Shown: positions 54,638 to 62,340 of the stretch, piece after piece
How the letters are laid out: each line of letters begins with the position of its first letter
Numbering within the stretch: the stretch's first letter is position 1
Assembly: GCF_011759375.1 (NCBI RefSeq)
Contig: NZ_JAARML010000002.1
Span: 1,178,001-1,242,000 of the forward strand
Direction: 5' to 3'
Source: Paraflavitalea devenefica
GTDB lineage: Bacteria; Bacteroidota; Bacteroidia; Chitinophagales; Chitinophagaceae
Length of the DNA stretch: 64,000 bases
Notes under the pieces: model-generated
What the model was told of the DNA's origin: nothing
What the model saw: only the letters and a program-made list of their open reading frames with translations
Database searches by the model: none
Position numbers and translations under genes: made by a program

Positions 54638-57600
54638 TTAAAAAGAAAAATTAAGACCTGTATTAATTACCCGTTGCTGCGGATAAGTACCCGTACCACT
54701 ATTGGCAATTTCCGGGTCAAAAATTTTCAGTTTATCCCAGGTAACAAGGTTAATACCGTTTACAAATACCCTGACATTATTGAACCCTATTTTGGTAAGC
54801 CAGTATTTAGGAATGCTGTACCCTATTTCTACTGTTTTTAAGCGCAGGTAATCGCTGGAAAAGATCCAGAAGGTGGAATTTGCCTGGTTATTGGTATTGT
54901 CTTGTGAAGACAGGCGCGGATACTTATAATTGCCATCCGGGTTCGACGGTACCCAATGGTTATCCTTGACCTCGGCCAGGACACCCGCAAATCTTGAAAA
55001 GGGGAAAATACCTGATCCATTCACCAATAAAGAGCCGCCAAGAGCGCCCTGGAACAATACACTAACATCCAGACCGGCATAATGATAGGAAAGGCTTACG
55101 CCCAAAATAGAAGTAGGTTGGTTCCGTTTTCCGGAAAGATAGCCTGCATCAACTGTGTTAATGATCCCATCTCCATTGATATCCTTGTATTTGATATCCC
55201 CCGGTTTGGTATTTCCAAAAACAGACTGAGAAGGGCTCTTGGCTATATCTGCGCTATCTCTGAATAAACCAATGGCTGTATAGCCATAAATGGATCCTAT
55301 TTCTGTACCAGCCCTTGCCTGCCATTCTCTGCCGGTAAAGGCTGGTTGGGCGTAGTAAGCTATTTTATTTTTTACATAGGAATAGTTGACCCTTACTGCG
55401 TATCCCTGTTTGCTAAATTCTCTCCGGTGCTCAACAGACACATCAAAGCCATGTTTATTAACAGTAGCGGCATTCAAGGCCGGGGCATTGGCCAGCCCAA
55501 CAGAGGCAGGGATCAGTTCAGAATAGACCAGGATATTTTCCCGTCTTTCATGGAAATACTCTGCTGTCAGGTTCAGGCCGCCTCTCCACAGCCCCAGGTC
55601 CAATCCTATATCCGTTTTATAACCTTTTTCCCAGGTCAGCACAAGGTTGGGAATACGCACTTCAGCAACACCTCCATAACTGTTCCCGTCCCGGTTTACA
55701 CCAAACTGGTAGCCGGAAGCGCTGGGATTCCATTGGCTTAAATAAGAAAACCGTACCGGGTTACCATCATTGTCCCGGGGCAAAGTAGAGGAACCTGCTA
55801 TACCATAGGACCCTCTTATCTTTATCTGGTCAATAAACCCAAGGCCATCGCTCTCTTCGATGAATTTTTCCTGGGCAATATCCCAGCCTGCAGATACGGC
55901 AGGAAAAAGCCCGAATCGTTTCCCGGCAGGAAAGTTCTCTGCGCCATTATAGGCCGCCGATACCTGCACCGTATACCGGTTATCGTAGTTATACATGACA
56001 CGCCCAATAACACCCTGGTTCTTAAAAGGAAGCCCGCGAATGGCATTTTCGCTGCCGCCGCCTATCGCGTCAAAAAAGGAGGACTGGGTATAAAGTGCCA
56101 TGGCCTGTATCGTATGCTTTCCGATAACGCGGTCATAATTTAAATAGGCCTCCAGGGTACTCCTTCTGCTTCCATTGGCGCCTACATTATACCCCAGTGT
56201 ATTGTCCCCGTTTTCGATAACCTGGTAAGTTCCGCTGGCAGCGGGGTTAGTCACCGTATCGGCTATTACGCCTGGCTTTAGTCTGTAAAGGAACGTCCTT
56301 CTTGATAACGGACGGCTTACATTCCGGTAATTGGTATTGTCGAACGAAAACCGCACCCTTGAGCTCAGGCCGGGAAGAAAGTACCGCATATCCCACTTGA
56401 AACCGGCGGTGGACTGGAGGTTGGTTTCAAAATTACGCTGGTATCCCGACTGGGTTAGTAGTGCATAAGGCGATGCTGGTCCGCTGGTGAATGCTGCCGG
56501 GCTGCCATCCGGGTTGACAATAGAATACCACCAGGCAGGTGTTGATTTGATAGTGGCAAAAATATCACTGGCATTGGCCCCCGGATAATTCCGGTCTCTT
56601 ACAATGGCGCCCAGCCCTAACTCCATACTCAGATCTCTTGAAATTTGCAGGTCAATATTCGATCTGAAATTATACTTATTAGTAACGGCCTGCATATTAT
56701 AATCTTCGATCTGGTCTTCATACTTATACTGCCCGTTTTGCCTTAAGTAACCCATGGATACAAAGTACTTGGCAAATTCATTACCTCCGGTTACATTAAT
56801 ATTCGCCTGCTGCATTAATGAATAGGGTTTTAACATGGCATCTACCCAGTCCACATTAGGATAAACGTATTCATAAGCAGGCTTGCTTCTGTCACGATAA
56901 TACTTAAGTACCGAATCTGTATATTGTATGGCAACCGGTAATCCATCATTGATCAAGCCCTCGCGGTACATGGTAAGTCCATCATAAGCATCTGCATATT
57001 TGGGTAATCTGGTAGGGCTTTGCCAGCCGTTTTGCAGCGTCACACTTACCCGGGGTTTGGAAAAGCTTCCCCTTCTTGTGGTAACCAATATGACCCCATT
57101 GGCGCCATTGATCCCATAAATAGCAGTAGAGCCTGCATCTTTCAGGATGCTGATATCTGCAATCTCATTGGGATCAACATCACCAAAAGACCGTTGAATA
57201 CCATCCACCAAAATGATCGGGCTGTTATTGCCGGTGGTACTTAATCCACGGATATAAAGATTGGCCCCATCGGCACCCGGCTCCCCACTGTTTTGCACGG
57301 TGATCAGACCCGGTAAACGCCCGGCCAATGAGTTGCTGACATTAGCCACCGGGCTCTGACGCAATTCCCTGGGACCAATAGAGGCAACGGAACCTGTCAG
57401 GTATTTTCGCTTTTGCGTACCATATCCGATCACCACTACTTCTTCATTACTTTTTGCCTGTAATTGCAGGATTATGTCAATAGGAAACCGTGTGGTGGCC
57501 ATCACTTTCATTTCCTGCGGAATATAGTTTACATAACTTATTACGAGAGTAGCGCCAGCTTCCGGAACAGCTATTGAAAACTTGCCGGCATTGTCGGTAA

Positions 57601-58102
57601 CCACAGATATGGGCGTTCCCTTAATGCTGATAGTAGCGCCCACCAATGGCTCTCCGATATTATTATAAATGGTACCGGTTGCCTGAATATTGACGGGTGG
57701 GGGCATCTCCCGCGTAACCGGCTTTTGGGACAAGGGTACTTCTCTTCTTTTTACTACTACTATATTGTATTTTATCTCGTAGGTAAAAGGTTGGTTTTTA
57801 AAGCAATGGTCCAGGACATCCCGCAGGGGGGCCTTCATTACGTTGATGCTTACAGGCAATTCGTTTTTCAGCAGGTTTTCGTCATATACAAAGGAGTAAC
57901 CTGTTTGATCTTTGATGGTCTCAAAGATCGTCTGCAGCTGAAGCTTATTGCCTTTCAAGGTTACTGTTTGCGCATTAGTGCGGGCACTTGTCTGTAACGT
58001 GGCGGCAAGAATGAGACAACTCAAAAGTTTCATAAATAACAATGATTTAGCAGGCATGAATTCAGGAGCCCTGAATTCAGTAGAAATCGGGGGAAGATGC
58101 AT
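54638..58102 (-). CDS. SusC/RagA-type TonB receptor with STN signalling domain
   Basis: 1154 residues. A positively charged N-terminus and hydrophobic segment (about 24-45, ending NAQTV) lead to an STN domain (about 50-118), a carboxypeptidase-like domain (about 140-215), the SusC plug (about 222-350; ILVDGIQR, ADISILKDAGSTAIYGINGA) and the barrel, ending GLNFSF. The STN domain links it to the FecR protein encoded just upstream (164 bp gap) and so to the sigma factor at 52083. Which nutrient it takes up is not evident; no degradative enzyme is in this unit. Confidence 0.93.
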   Translation of the reverse strand: MHLPPISTEFRAPEFMPAKSLLFMKLLSCLILAATLQTSARTNAQTVTLKGNKLQLQTIFETIKDQTGYSFVYDENLLKNELPVSINVMKAPLRDVLDHCFKNQPFTYEIKYNIVVVKRREVPLSQKPVTREMPPPVNIQATGTIYNNIGEPLVGATISIKGTPISVVTDNAGKFSIAVPEAGATLVISYVNYIPQEMKVMATTRFPIDIILQLQAKSNEEVVVIGYGTQKRKYLTGSVASIGPRELRQSPVANVSNSLAGRLPGLITVQNSGEPGADGANLYIRGLSTTGNNSPIILVDGIQRSFGDVDPNEIADISILKDAGSTAIYGINGANGVILVTTRRGSFSKPRVSVTLQNGWQSPTRLPKYADAYDGLTMYREGLINDGLPVAIQYTDSVLKYYRDRSKPAYEYVYPNVDWVDAMLKPYSLMQQANINVTGGNEFAKYFVSMGYLRQNGQYKYEDQIEDYNMQAVTNKYNFRSNIDLQISRDLSMELGLGAIVRDRNYPGANASDIFATIKSTPAWWYSIVNPDGSPAAFTSGPASPYALLTQSGYQRNFETNLQSTAGFKWDMRYFLPGLSSRVRFSFDNTNYRNVSRPLSRRTFLYRLKPGVIADTVTNPAASGTYQVIENGDNTLGYNVGANGSRRSTLEAYLNYDRVIGKHTIQAMALYTQSSFFDAIGGGSENAIRGLPFKNQGVIGRVMYNYDNRYTVQVSAAYNGAENFPAGKRFGLFPAVSAGWDIAQEKFIEESDGLGFIDQIKIRGSYGIAGSSTLPRDNDGNPVRFSYLSQWNPSASGYQFGVNRDGNSYGGVAEVRIPNLVLTWEKGYKTDIGLDLGLWRGGLNLTAEYFHERRENILVYSELIPASVGLANAPALNAATVNKHGFDVSVEHRREFSKQGYAVRVNYSYVKNKIAYYAQPAFTGREWQARAGTEIGSIYGYTAIGLFRDSADIAKSPSQSVFGNTKPGDIKYKDINGDGIINTVDAGYLSGKRNQPTSILGVSLSYHYAGLDVSVLFQGALGGSLLVNGSGIFPFSRFAGVLAEVKDNHWVPSNPDGNYKYPRLSSQDNTNNQANSTFWIFSSDYLRLKTVEIGYSIPKYWLTKIGFNNVRVFVNGINLVTWDKLKIFDPEIANSGTGTYPQQRVINTGLNFSF

Positions 58103-58266
58103 ATCTTCGTAATGTTTTGGAGTTTAAAATTGTTTGTAATTCCGTCAAGAAGTTGTAAGCAATCAAATCCAAAATGTTCGCCGGAGGTGTAGCCGCACTT
58201 CCGGTTTTATTTTGGTCTGGCCTGTTTTCTTTTACACTTTCATTGGCATCCTTTTATCGTTAAAAA

Positions 58267-59454
58267 TTATTGAGGCAGGACCGTAATTTTCTTCCCTTTT
58301 ATTTGAAAAGTAACAAGGCCGGTAGTTTCAAGCACTTCCAGCAACTGTTTAATATCTTCCGTCCTGGGAAAGACGCCGGATAAATAAGTCCCGTCCACAT
58401 TTCCTTTGTATTCTACTTCTGTTTCGTACCAGCGCGACAACTGCCGCATGATCCCCTTTATGCTCATTTTTTCAAACCGGAACTCCCCGTTTTTCCAGGC
58501 AAGCGCCTGCCGCATATCCGCTTTGGCAAGGGTAAACCCTGAATCCGTTTTTGTGAATGTTGCCTGCTGACCAGGCGCTATAGCTGCATTCCGGCTATTG
58601 TGCCATAGTTCTACGCGCCCCTCAACCAGTGTAGTTTTCACCACCTCTTCATCACCATAACCCATAATGTTAAACTTGGTGCCAAGCACGTTCACCTTCA
58701 TATCATCCTTACGGGTGGTATGGACAGAAACGGTGAAAGGTTTTCTCATCCCTTTCTCTGACAAAGCTGTTGTTACTTCAAAATAGCCCTCCCCCGACAG
58801 ATATACTTCACGGCTGCTTCCTTCAAATACGATGGGGTAGCGTAATGAGGATGCCGAGTTGAGCCATACCTTGGTGCCATCCGGCAACGTCACCTGGTGT
58901 TGACCACCACGCGGTGTTATGATCGTGTTATACAGTACCGCGCCAGCCTGCCTATGCGGAGTACTAGCTTTATATACGATAGCTCCATCTTCCGGTTTAA
59001 TGATTTGCAAACCACCTTCTGCTCCTATAATGCCAGCGCCAGCGCTGTCCAGCACAATCCTTCTCCCATCTGCCAAAATAAGTGTTGCCTTATTACCCCC
59101 AGGCACAATGGTGTCTTCCGCAATAGCAACAGCGCCGGGATCAGTAACAGCAGGTCCAGCGTTTTTCTTACTAAAAAAATAGATGCCAGTGGCCAGCACA
59201 GCCGGTATTGTAATAGCCGCCGCAAGCTTCAGCAACCTGCTGCGTCTTTTTTGGGCGGTCTTCAGCTTGCGGATATTTTCATCCAAACGTCTCCGTATCC
59301 GTTCACGCACCTGGCTGTGAAGTTGTTTCAAGTCAGCTTCAGATAGGGCACTTTCATCGTTAAATGAATAATACCAATCATTTACCAGTTGGCACTCTTG
59401 TTCGGTAGCGTCTCCACGCAGGTATTTTTCTATAATATGTATCGGTAGGCTCAT
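58267..59454 (-). CDS. FecR-type anti-sigma factor
   Basis: 395 residues: cytoplasmic sigma-binding part (1-72), one transmembrane helix (about 74-93, LAAAITIPAVLATGIYFFS), periplasmic FecR domain (about 185-290; VTLPDGTKVWLNSASSLRYP, GEGYFEV, VNVLGTKFNIMGY) and C-terminal DUF4974 (about 320-395). First gene of the minus-strand FecR-SusC-SusD unit. It should restrain the sigma factor encoded at 52083 until SusC binds ligand. Confidence 0.92.
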   Translation of the reverse strand: MSLPIHIIEKYLRGDATEQECQLVNDWYYSFNDESALSEADLKQLHSQVRERIRRRLDENIRKLKTAQKRRSRLLKLAAAITIPAVLATGIYFFSKKNAGPAVTDPGAVAIAEDTIVPGGNKATLILADGRRIVLDSAGAGIIGAEGGLQIIKPEDGAIVYKASTPHRQAGAVLYNTIITPRGGQHQVTLPDGTKVWLNSASSLRYPIVFEGSSREVYLSGEGYFEVTTALSEKGMRKPFTVSVHTTRKDDMKVNVLGTKFNIMGYGDEEVVKTTLVEGRVELWHNSRNAAIAPGQQATFTKTDSGFTLAKADMRQALAWKNGEFRFEKMSIKGIMRQLSRWYETEVEYKGNVDGTYLSGVFPRTEDIKQLLEVLETTGLVTFQIKGKKITVLPQ

Positions 59455-59512
59455 ATGTCTATATATAGTATATCCAGGAAGTAGTTATACCTATTCCTCT
59501 TTAAAAAAAAGA

Positions 59513-59550
59513 AAAAGGTGAGCCGCCCCGCTTTCGGGACGCTCACCTTA
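59513..59550 (-). terminator. Terminator of the slipin transcript, dispersed hairpin repeat
   Basis: GGTGAG (59517-59522) pairs with CTCACC (59542-59547) and CCCG with CGGG inside. On the minus strand it is followed by a long T-run. It closely resembles the hairpin at 45587-45623. Confidence 0.75.
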
Positions 59551-59577
59551 CTTATACTTGCCAAGGTCAACGGTCTA

Positions 59578-59604
59578 AATTCGGGGGTTGCTAACCCCCG
59601 AATT
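59578..59604. other. Perfect 12-bp hairpin at the 3' end of the slipin gene
   Basis: AATTCGGGGGTT (59578-59589) and AACCCCCGAATT (59593-59604) with a 3-nt loop. It lies between the slipin stop codon (right copy of the 43-bp repeat) and the terminator at 59513, and is absent beside the left repeat copy. Confidence 0.7.
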
Positions 59605-59627
59605 GTATATGCCTGATATTCATTACA

Positions 59628-59670
59628 ATCACTTCTGCGGCACGAAGATCTGCTTCAGTTGTTCTATCAG
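59628..59670. repeat. 43-bp direct repeat, right copy (slipin 3' end)
   Basis: Identical over 43 bases to 51855-51897. This copy forms the intact 3' end of the slipin gene. Confidence 0.85.
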
Positions 59671-60729
59671 TACACCGTTGCCATTTACACTGATATTGCT
59701 GATCTTATCGGCGATCTTTTCCACGTATTCCATCTCCTTCAGTTTCCACAACATCGCATTGTCTTCCATCAGCTTGGCTGTGTTCAGCAGGCTACGGGTG
59801 CTGGCAGTTTCTTCCCGGCGCATAATGGTATTGGCCTGCGCCTTCTTTTCCGCGATCAATACCTGGTTCATGATCTCCTTCACATCGCCCGGCAGGATGA
59901 TATCACGGATACCGAAACCCGCCACTTCTATACCCAGTACAGTGGCTTTTTCTTTCACCTGCGCCAGGATAAAAGGAGCGATGCTCTCTTTCTTTTCCAG
60001 CAATTCATCAAAACCAAGGGTGCTGATGTATTCACGCAAAGCCAGTTGAAAGGAAATGTACAATTGCTTGTCGTATTCCTTGTTCTGCAGCAATGCTTTT
60101 TCTATATCGGTCACCTTGTACTGTGTCCAGGCATTGATACGCAAAGCCGCTTTGTCTTTGGTCAGTATTTCCTGCCCGTTGATCTCCAGTTGTTGCTGGC
60201 GGGTATCCACCTTGTTGACATAGAGGCTGATGCCGTTCTTATACCAGAAATATACCCCACTTGACAATATCTTCACAAATTGGCCGTCTACAAACAGGAG
60301 AGCCTGTTCATAGTTCTCTACGCTGATGCTACGCATATACGGCGCTACCAGCTTATGCTGAATGGTAGCACGATCAATGTTTTCGGTGATATCTATCTTG
60401 CTGGTATCCAGCCGCACAAAATCATGCGCTACCACACTTTTCCAGAAAGTGTAACGACCGGCAGTCAATACTTCTTTCAGCAGACCGTTTTCGTAGTGCA
60501 CTACGATCTCACTATCTTTCACTTCCACCACCTGCAGGGCTTCTGCCAGGTGGCTATCCTGCAACAGGATATTCAGTTCCACGGGTGCTATGAAGGGTTT
60601 GGTCACCTCGTAAATGTTTACTGCCGGGTTGTCCCAGAACCAGTAATTCCCTTCTTTCAACATACGCTGGTATACACCACGCTTAAATACCAGGCCCACT
60701 TGCCAGGCATTTACTGTTACTTGTTTCAT
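59629..60729 (-). CDS. Slipin-family protein (SPFH/Band 7 domain)
   Basis: 366 residues. Unlike most slipins there is no obvious N-terminal membrane helix; the N-terminus (TVNAWQVGLVFKRGVYQRMLKEG) leads straight into SPFH-like repeats. The canonical part is at about 165-300: INAWTQYKVTDIEKALL, SFQLALREYISTLGFDELLEKKESI and AGFGIRDIILPGDVKEIMNQ are Band 7 landmarks. A helical tail (about 285-340, AEKKAQANTIMRREETASTRSL) follows. SPFH proteins form large ring or cage oligomers. It is downstream of the YkuK-like gene and tRNA-like units on the same strand. Confidence 0.88.
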   Translation of the reverse strand: MKQVTVNAWQVGLVFKRGVYQRMLKEGNYWFWDNPAVNIYEVTKPFIAPVELNILLQDSHLAEALQVVEVKDSEIVVHYENGLLKEVLTAGRYTFWKSVVAHDFVRLDTSKIDITENIDRATIQHKLVAPYMRSISVENYEQALLFVDGQFVKILSSGVYFWYKNGISLYVNKVDTRQQQLEINGQEILTKDKAALRINAWTQYKVTDIEKALLQNKEYDKQLYISFQLALREYISTLGFDELLEKKESIAPFILAQVKEKATVLGIEVAGFGIRDIILPGDVKEIMNQVLIAEKKAQANTIMRREETASTRSLLNTAKLMEDNAMLWKLKEMEYVEKIADKISNISVNGNGVLIEQLKQIFVPQK

Positions 60730-60759
60730 GTCATCTGTTTTAAGGTTTATTCTTATTCA

Positions 60760-60811
60760 CTGCAGTGTCTCTCTGTGCCGTGCGTCTGTGCGATGGCAGA
60801 GGACGCTGCGG
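60760..60811. repeat. CCGCAG intergenic hairpin element, copy D
   Basis: Left arm CTGCAGTGTCTCTC (60760-60773, one base different from the other copies) and right arm GAGGACGCTGCGG (60799-60811). Inside the loop TGCC and GGCA can pair. It lies upstream of the slipin gene. Confidence 0.7.
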
Positions 60812-60856
60812 TCTTCTTCTCAGTAAAATAAAGCCGGCATTACTGCCATCCGGTAA

Positions 60857-61108
60857 TCACGGAGAGGGTAGTGTAGCCTGCTTAAGGACACCAGTTTGTT
60901 TGTGTTTTGCCGCCCCGGTTCGTGTCTTCACGAACCAAGGCTGCACAAAGTGATGCCCGCCACAGACGCTTACTACCGCCTGCAGGTGTTTACCGGATTG
61001 CGCCTTGCTGTATACAGGTTTATCCAAAAGGAAAAGGCGTAAGTACGGACTTACCTGTACCCTCAGCAAAGCTGCCGGCAATAACCCCGGCTTTATAAAG
61101 GCCACCAT
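60857..61108 (-). other. Structured region, possibly an 83-codon ORF
   Basis: An 83-codon frame (ATG at 61108) with a fairly basic, valine-rich product that matches no family I know. The same stretch holds several perfect hairpins: GGTTCGTG/CACGAACC (60917-60936, 4-nt loop), GTAAGT/ACTTAC (61039-61054), and palindromes CCTGCAGG and CTGTATACAG. Together with the tRNA-like units next to it, a structured non-coding RNA is as likely as a protein. Confidence 0.3.
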
Positions 61109-61129
61109 TTGAGAAGCGGTGTACTTCTT

Positions 61130-61178
61130 TGTCTCTACATTAACTGTGTAGTGTTCTAACCAACTGAACTACCCATGC
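61130..61178 (-). pseudogene. tRNA-like unit 3: 5' half with anticodon arm, no T-arm
   Basis: On the minus strand: acceptor-like GCATGGG, TA, D-arm GTTCAGTTGGTTAGAAC (61169-61153), anticodon arm with stem CTACA/TGTAG and loop CAGTTAA (61151-61135). The anticodon would be GUU (Asn), but the base before it is A instead of the invariant U33. The sequence then leaves the tRNA pattern; T-arm and 3' acceptor strand are missing. Confidence 0.6.
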
Positions 61179-61179
61179 T

Positions 61180-61239
61180 AAGTGGGGTGGGATTCGAACC
61201 CACGCATGTCTGTTGCTCTAACCGCTGAGCTATCCCGCC
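61180..61239 (-). pseudogene. tRNA-like unit 2: lacks most of the anticodon arm
   Basis: On the minus strand: acceptor GGCGGGA, D-arm GCTCAGCGGTTAGAGC (61230-61215), only eleven bases (61214-61204), then a perfect T-arm GTGGGTTCGAATCCCAC (61203-61187) and CCCACTT. The unit is 60 nt, the anticodon arm and variable loop are reduced to eleven bases, and the two acceptor strands are not complementary, as if a 5' piece of one tRNA were joined to a 3' piece of another. Confidence 0.65.
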
Positions 61240-61241
61240 AA

Positions 61242-61276
61242 GGGACGGGAAAGGGAATCGAACCCTTGACCTACAG
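61242..61276 (-). pseudogene. tRNA-like unit 1: 3' half only
   Basis: On the minus strand: GTAGGTC, a perfect T-arm AAGGGTTCGATTCCCTT (61267-61251) and a 3' acceptor-like TCCCGTCCC. No matching 5' acceptor or D-arm is found upstream. Only two bases separate it from unit 2. Confidence 0.6.
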
Positions 61277-61426
61277 TGTGATTGGCTGGTATAGCTTGTT
61301 GCGCAACAGCATACAGTAAGCTACTGCTCCTGCACTGTGATGCTTCTTTGAAACATGCACCCGGGTTGCTTTTCAACAGGTATATACCAGTCTTGCCGTG
61401 AAGCAAGCTTTTTAGTCTCTTTATAC

Positions 61427-61903
61427 TCAGACCACTTTATCTGCACAACAGGAACTCGCAAAAGCGTAAGGCTTGGCCCTGAAGGCAAATCCCATTCCCA
61501 TAATATAGCCCATGGCATCTTTCAGGGCATGGTTACTTTTAAAGTTGGGATTGGTGTTGATGTCTGCATGCACTTCCATATCTATACTGTAAGTAGTAAA
61601 CAGGTCGCACAACTGGTAGGCTACCTCGATACTTTTACCTACCTCCGTCAGCATCCGTTCTTTCACACTCATGGGTTGCCGGGAGGTGTCGCTCAGTACG
61701 TACATAAATCCTCCTTTCCCCTTACGGATGAATACGATTACGGTGGCGAATGCGGTAGTACCTGCCCTTACCTGGCTATCGGTACCGATGCATACCTTCA
61801 CTTGATGCCCTTTGGCTGTTTCCCTTGCCAATACCGATCTTACTTCTTCTTCGATCGGGCGGCGGATGGCAGTACCATCCAGCCGCTGCCATTGCTGTTC
61901 CAT
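61427..61903 (-). CDS. YkuK-family protein, RNase H-like fold (DUF458)
   Basis: 158 residues, the usual size of the family. Conserved features are CIGTDSQV (about 38-45, the first acidic residue of the RNase H-like site), a central EVHADIN segment (about 110-116), GYIMGMGF (about 130-137) and the C-terminal ASSCCADK, which is typical of YkuK. The family is predicted to be a nuclease or nucleic-acid-binding protein; the activity is not known. It lies upstream of the tRNA-like units and slipin on the same strand, with about 150 bp before the first tRNA-like unit and no terminator between, so one transcript could cover all of them. Confidence 0.85.
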   Translation of the reverse strand: MEQQWQRLDGTAIRRPIEEEVRSVLARETAKGHQVKVCIGTDSQVRAGTTAFATVIVFIRKGKGGFMYVLSDTSRQPMSVKERMLTEVGKSIEVAYQLCDLFTTYSIDMEVHADINTNPNFKSNHALKDAMGYIMGMGFAFRAKPYAFASSCCADKVV

Positions 61904-61993
61904 TGTATTGTGTTTTAAGTTTCTCTGATTAGATCCATTTTCGTTTCATTAATATTTTATTCCGCTTAATCTTTTAAATCTTGGTTCAGGCAC

Positions 61994-62026
61994 AAAAAAG
62001 CCCGGTCGTTTTTTACGACCGGGCTT
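61994..62026 (-). terminator. Terminator upstream of the YkuK-like gene
   Basis: AAGCCCGGTCGT and ACGACCGGGCTT (61998-62009, 62015-62026) form a perfect 12-bp stem; on the minus strand six T follow. It would end a transcript coming from the short ORFs at 62140-62433. Confidence 0.85.
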
Positions 62027-62139
62027 GCTGTTCAGTGATACTGTTTCAGGCAGTATCATACTGTTGAGCAAACGGTCGAATGGCTATACTCTCCCTGTTT
62101 GATATACCCCACATACCCCGTTGAATATACGCACACTGG

Positions 62140-62223
62140 TTACTGCCGGGGAATGAGGTGCATTCCCGGAGGCTGGTATACGTAGTATGGAGCAATGATG
62201 GTAGCTTCATTGAATTTGTTTAT
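62140..62223 (-). pseudogene. Short ORF remnant next to hairpin copy E
   Basis: A 27-codon open frame ending at a TAA (62140-62142), with a protein-like product: FNEATIIAPYYVYQPPGMHL. There is no ATG in frame; the frame opens with ATA at 62223, two bases from the start of hairpin copy E (62227). The start may have been removed when that element arrived. I cannot assign a family, and chance is not excluded. Confidence 0.3.
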
Positions 62224-62226
62224 TCC

Positions 62227-62274
62227 CCGCAGTGTCTCTCAGCCAGGCTTTGTGTGCCGGGGAGGACGCTGCGG
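62227..62274. repeat. CCGCAG intergenic hairpin element, copy E
   Basis: Arms CCGCAGTGTCTCTC (62227-62240) and GAGGACGCTGCGG (62262-62274), the same as in copies C and D, with a different loop. Confidence 0.75.
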
Positions 62275-62283
62275 TCATTTAAC

Positions 62284-62311
62284 AAAAAAGCCCCGCAATC
62301 TCTTGCAGGGC
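62284..62311 (-). terminator. Terminator of the 30-codon ORF
   Basis: Stem GCCCTGCAA and TTGCGGGGC with one mismatch on the minus strand, followed by six T. It lies 29 bp after the stop codon of the short ORF at 62341. Confidence 0.75.
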
Positions 62312-62340
62312 CTGTGTTATCGTGAATTCGTTGTTTCAAC

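Noticed and set aside
51855..59670. Interpretation of the 43-bp repeats as a transposon target-site duplication
   Set aside because: 43 bp is far longer than normal target duplications, and no transposase or terminal inverted repeats were seen; site-specific or homologous recombination is more likely.
61321..61518. 65-codon minus-strand frame overlapping the end of the YkuK-like gene
   Set aside because: Most of it is a frame-shifted reading of the YkuK 3' end; the remainder is short and followed by the tRNA-like units.
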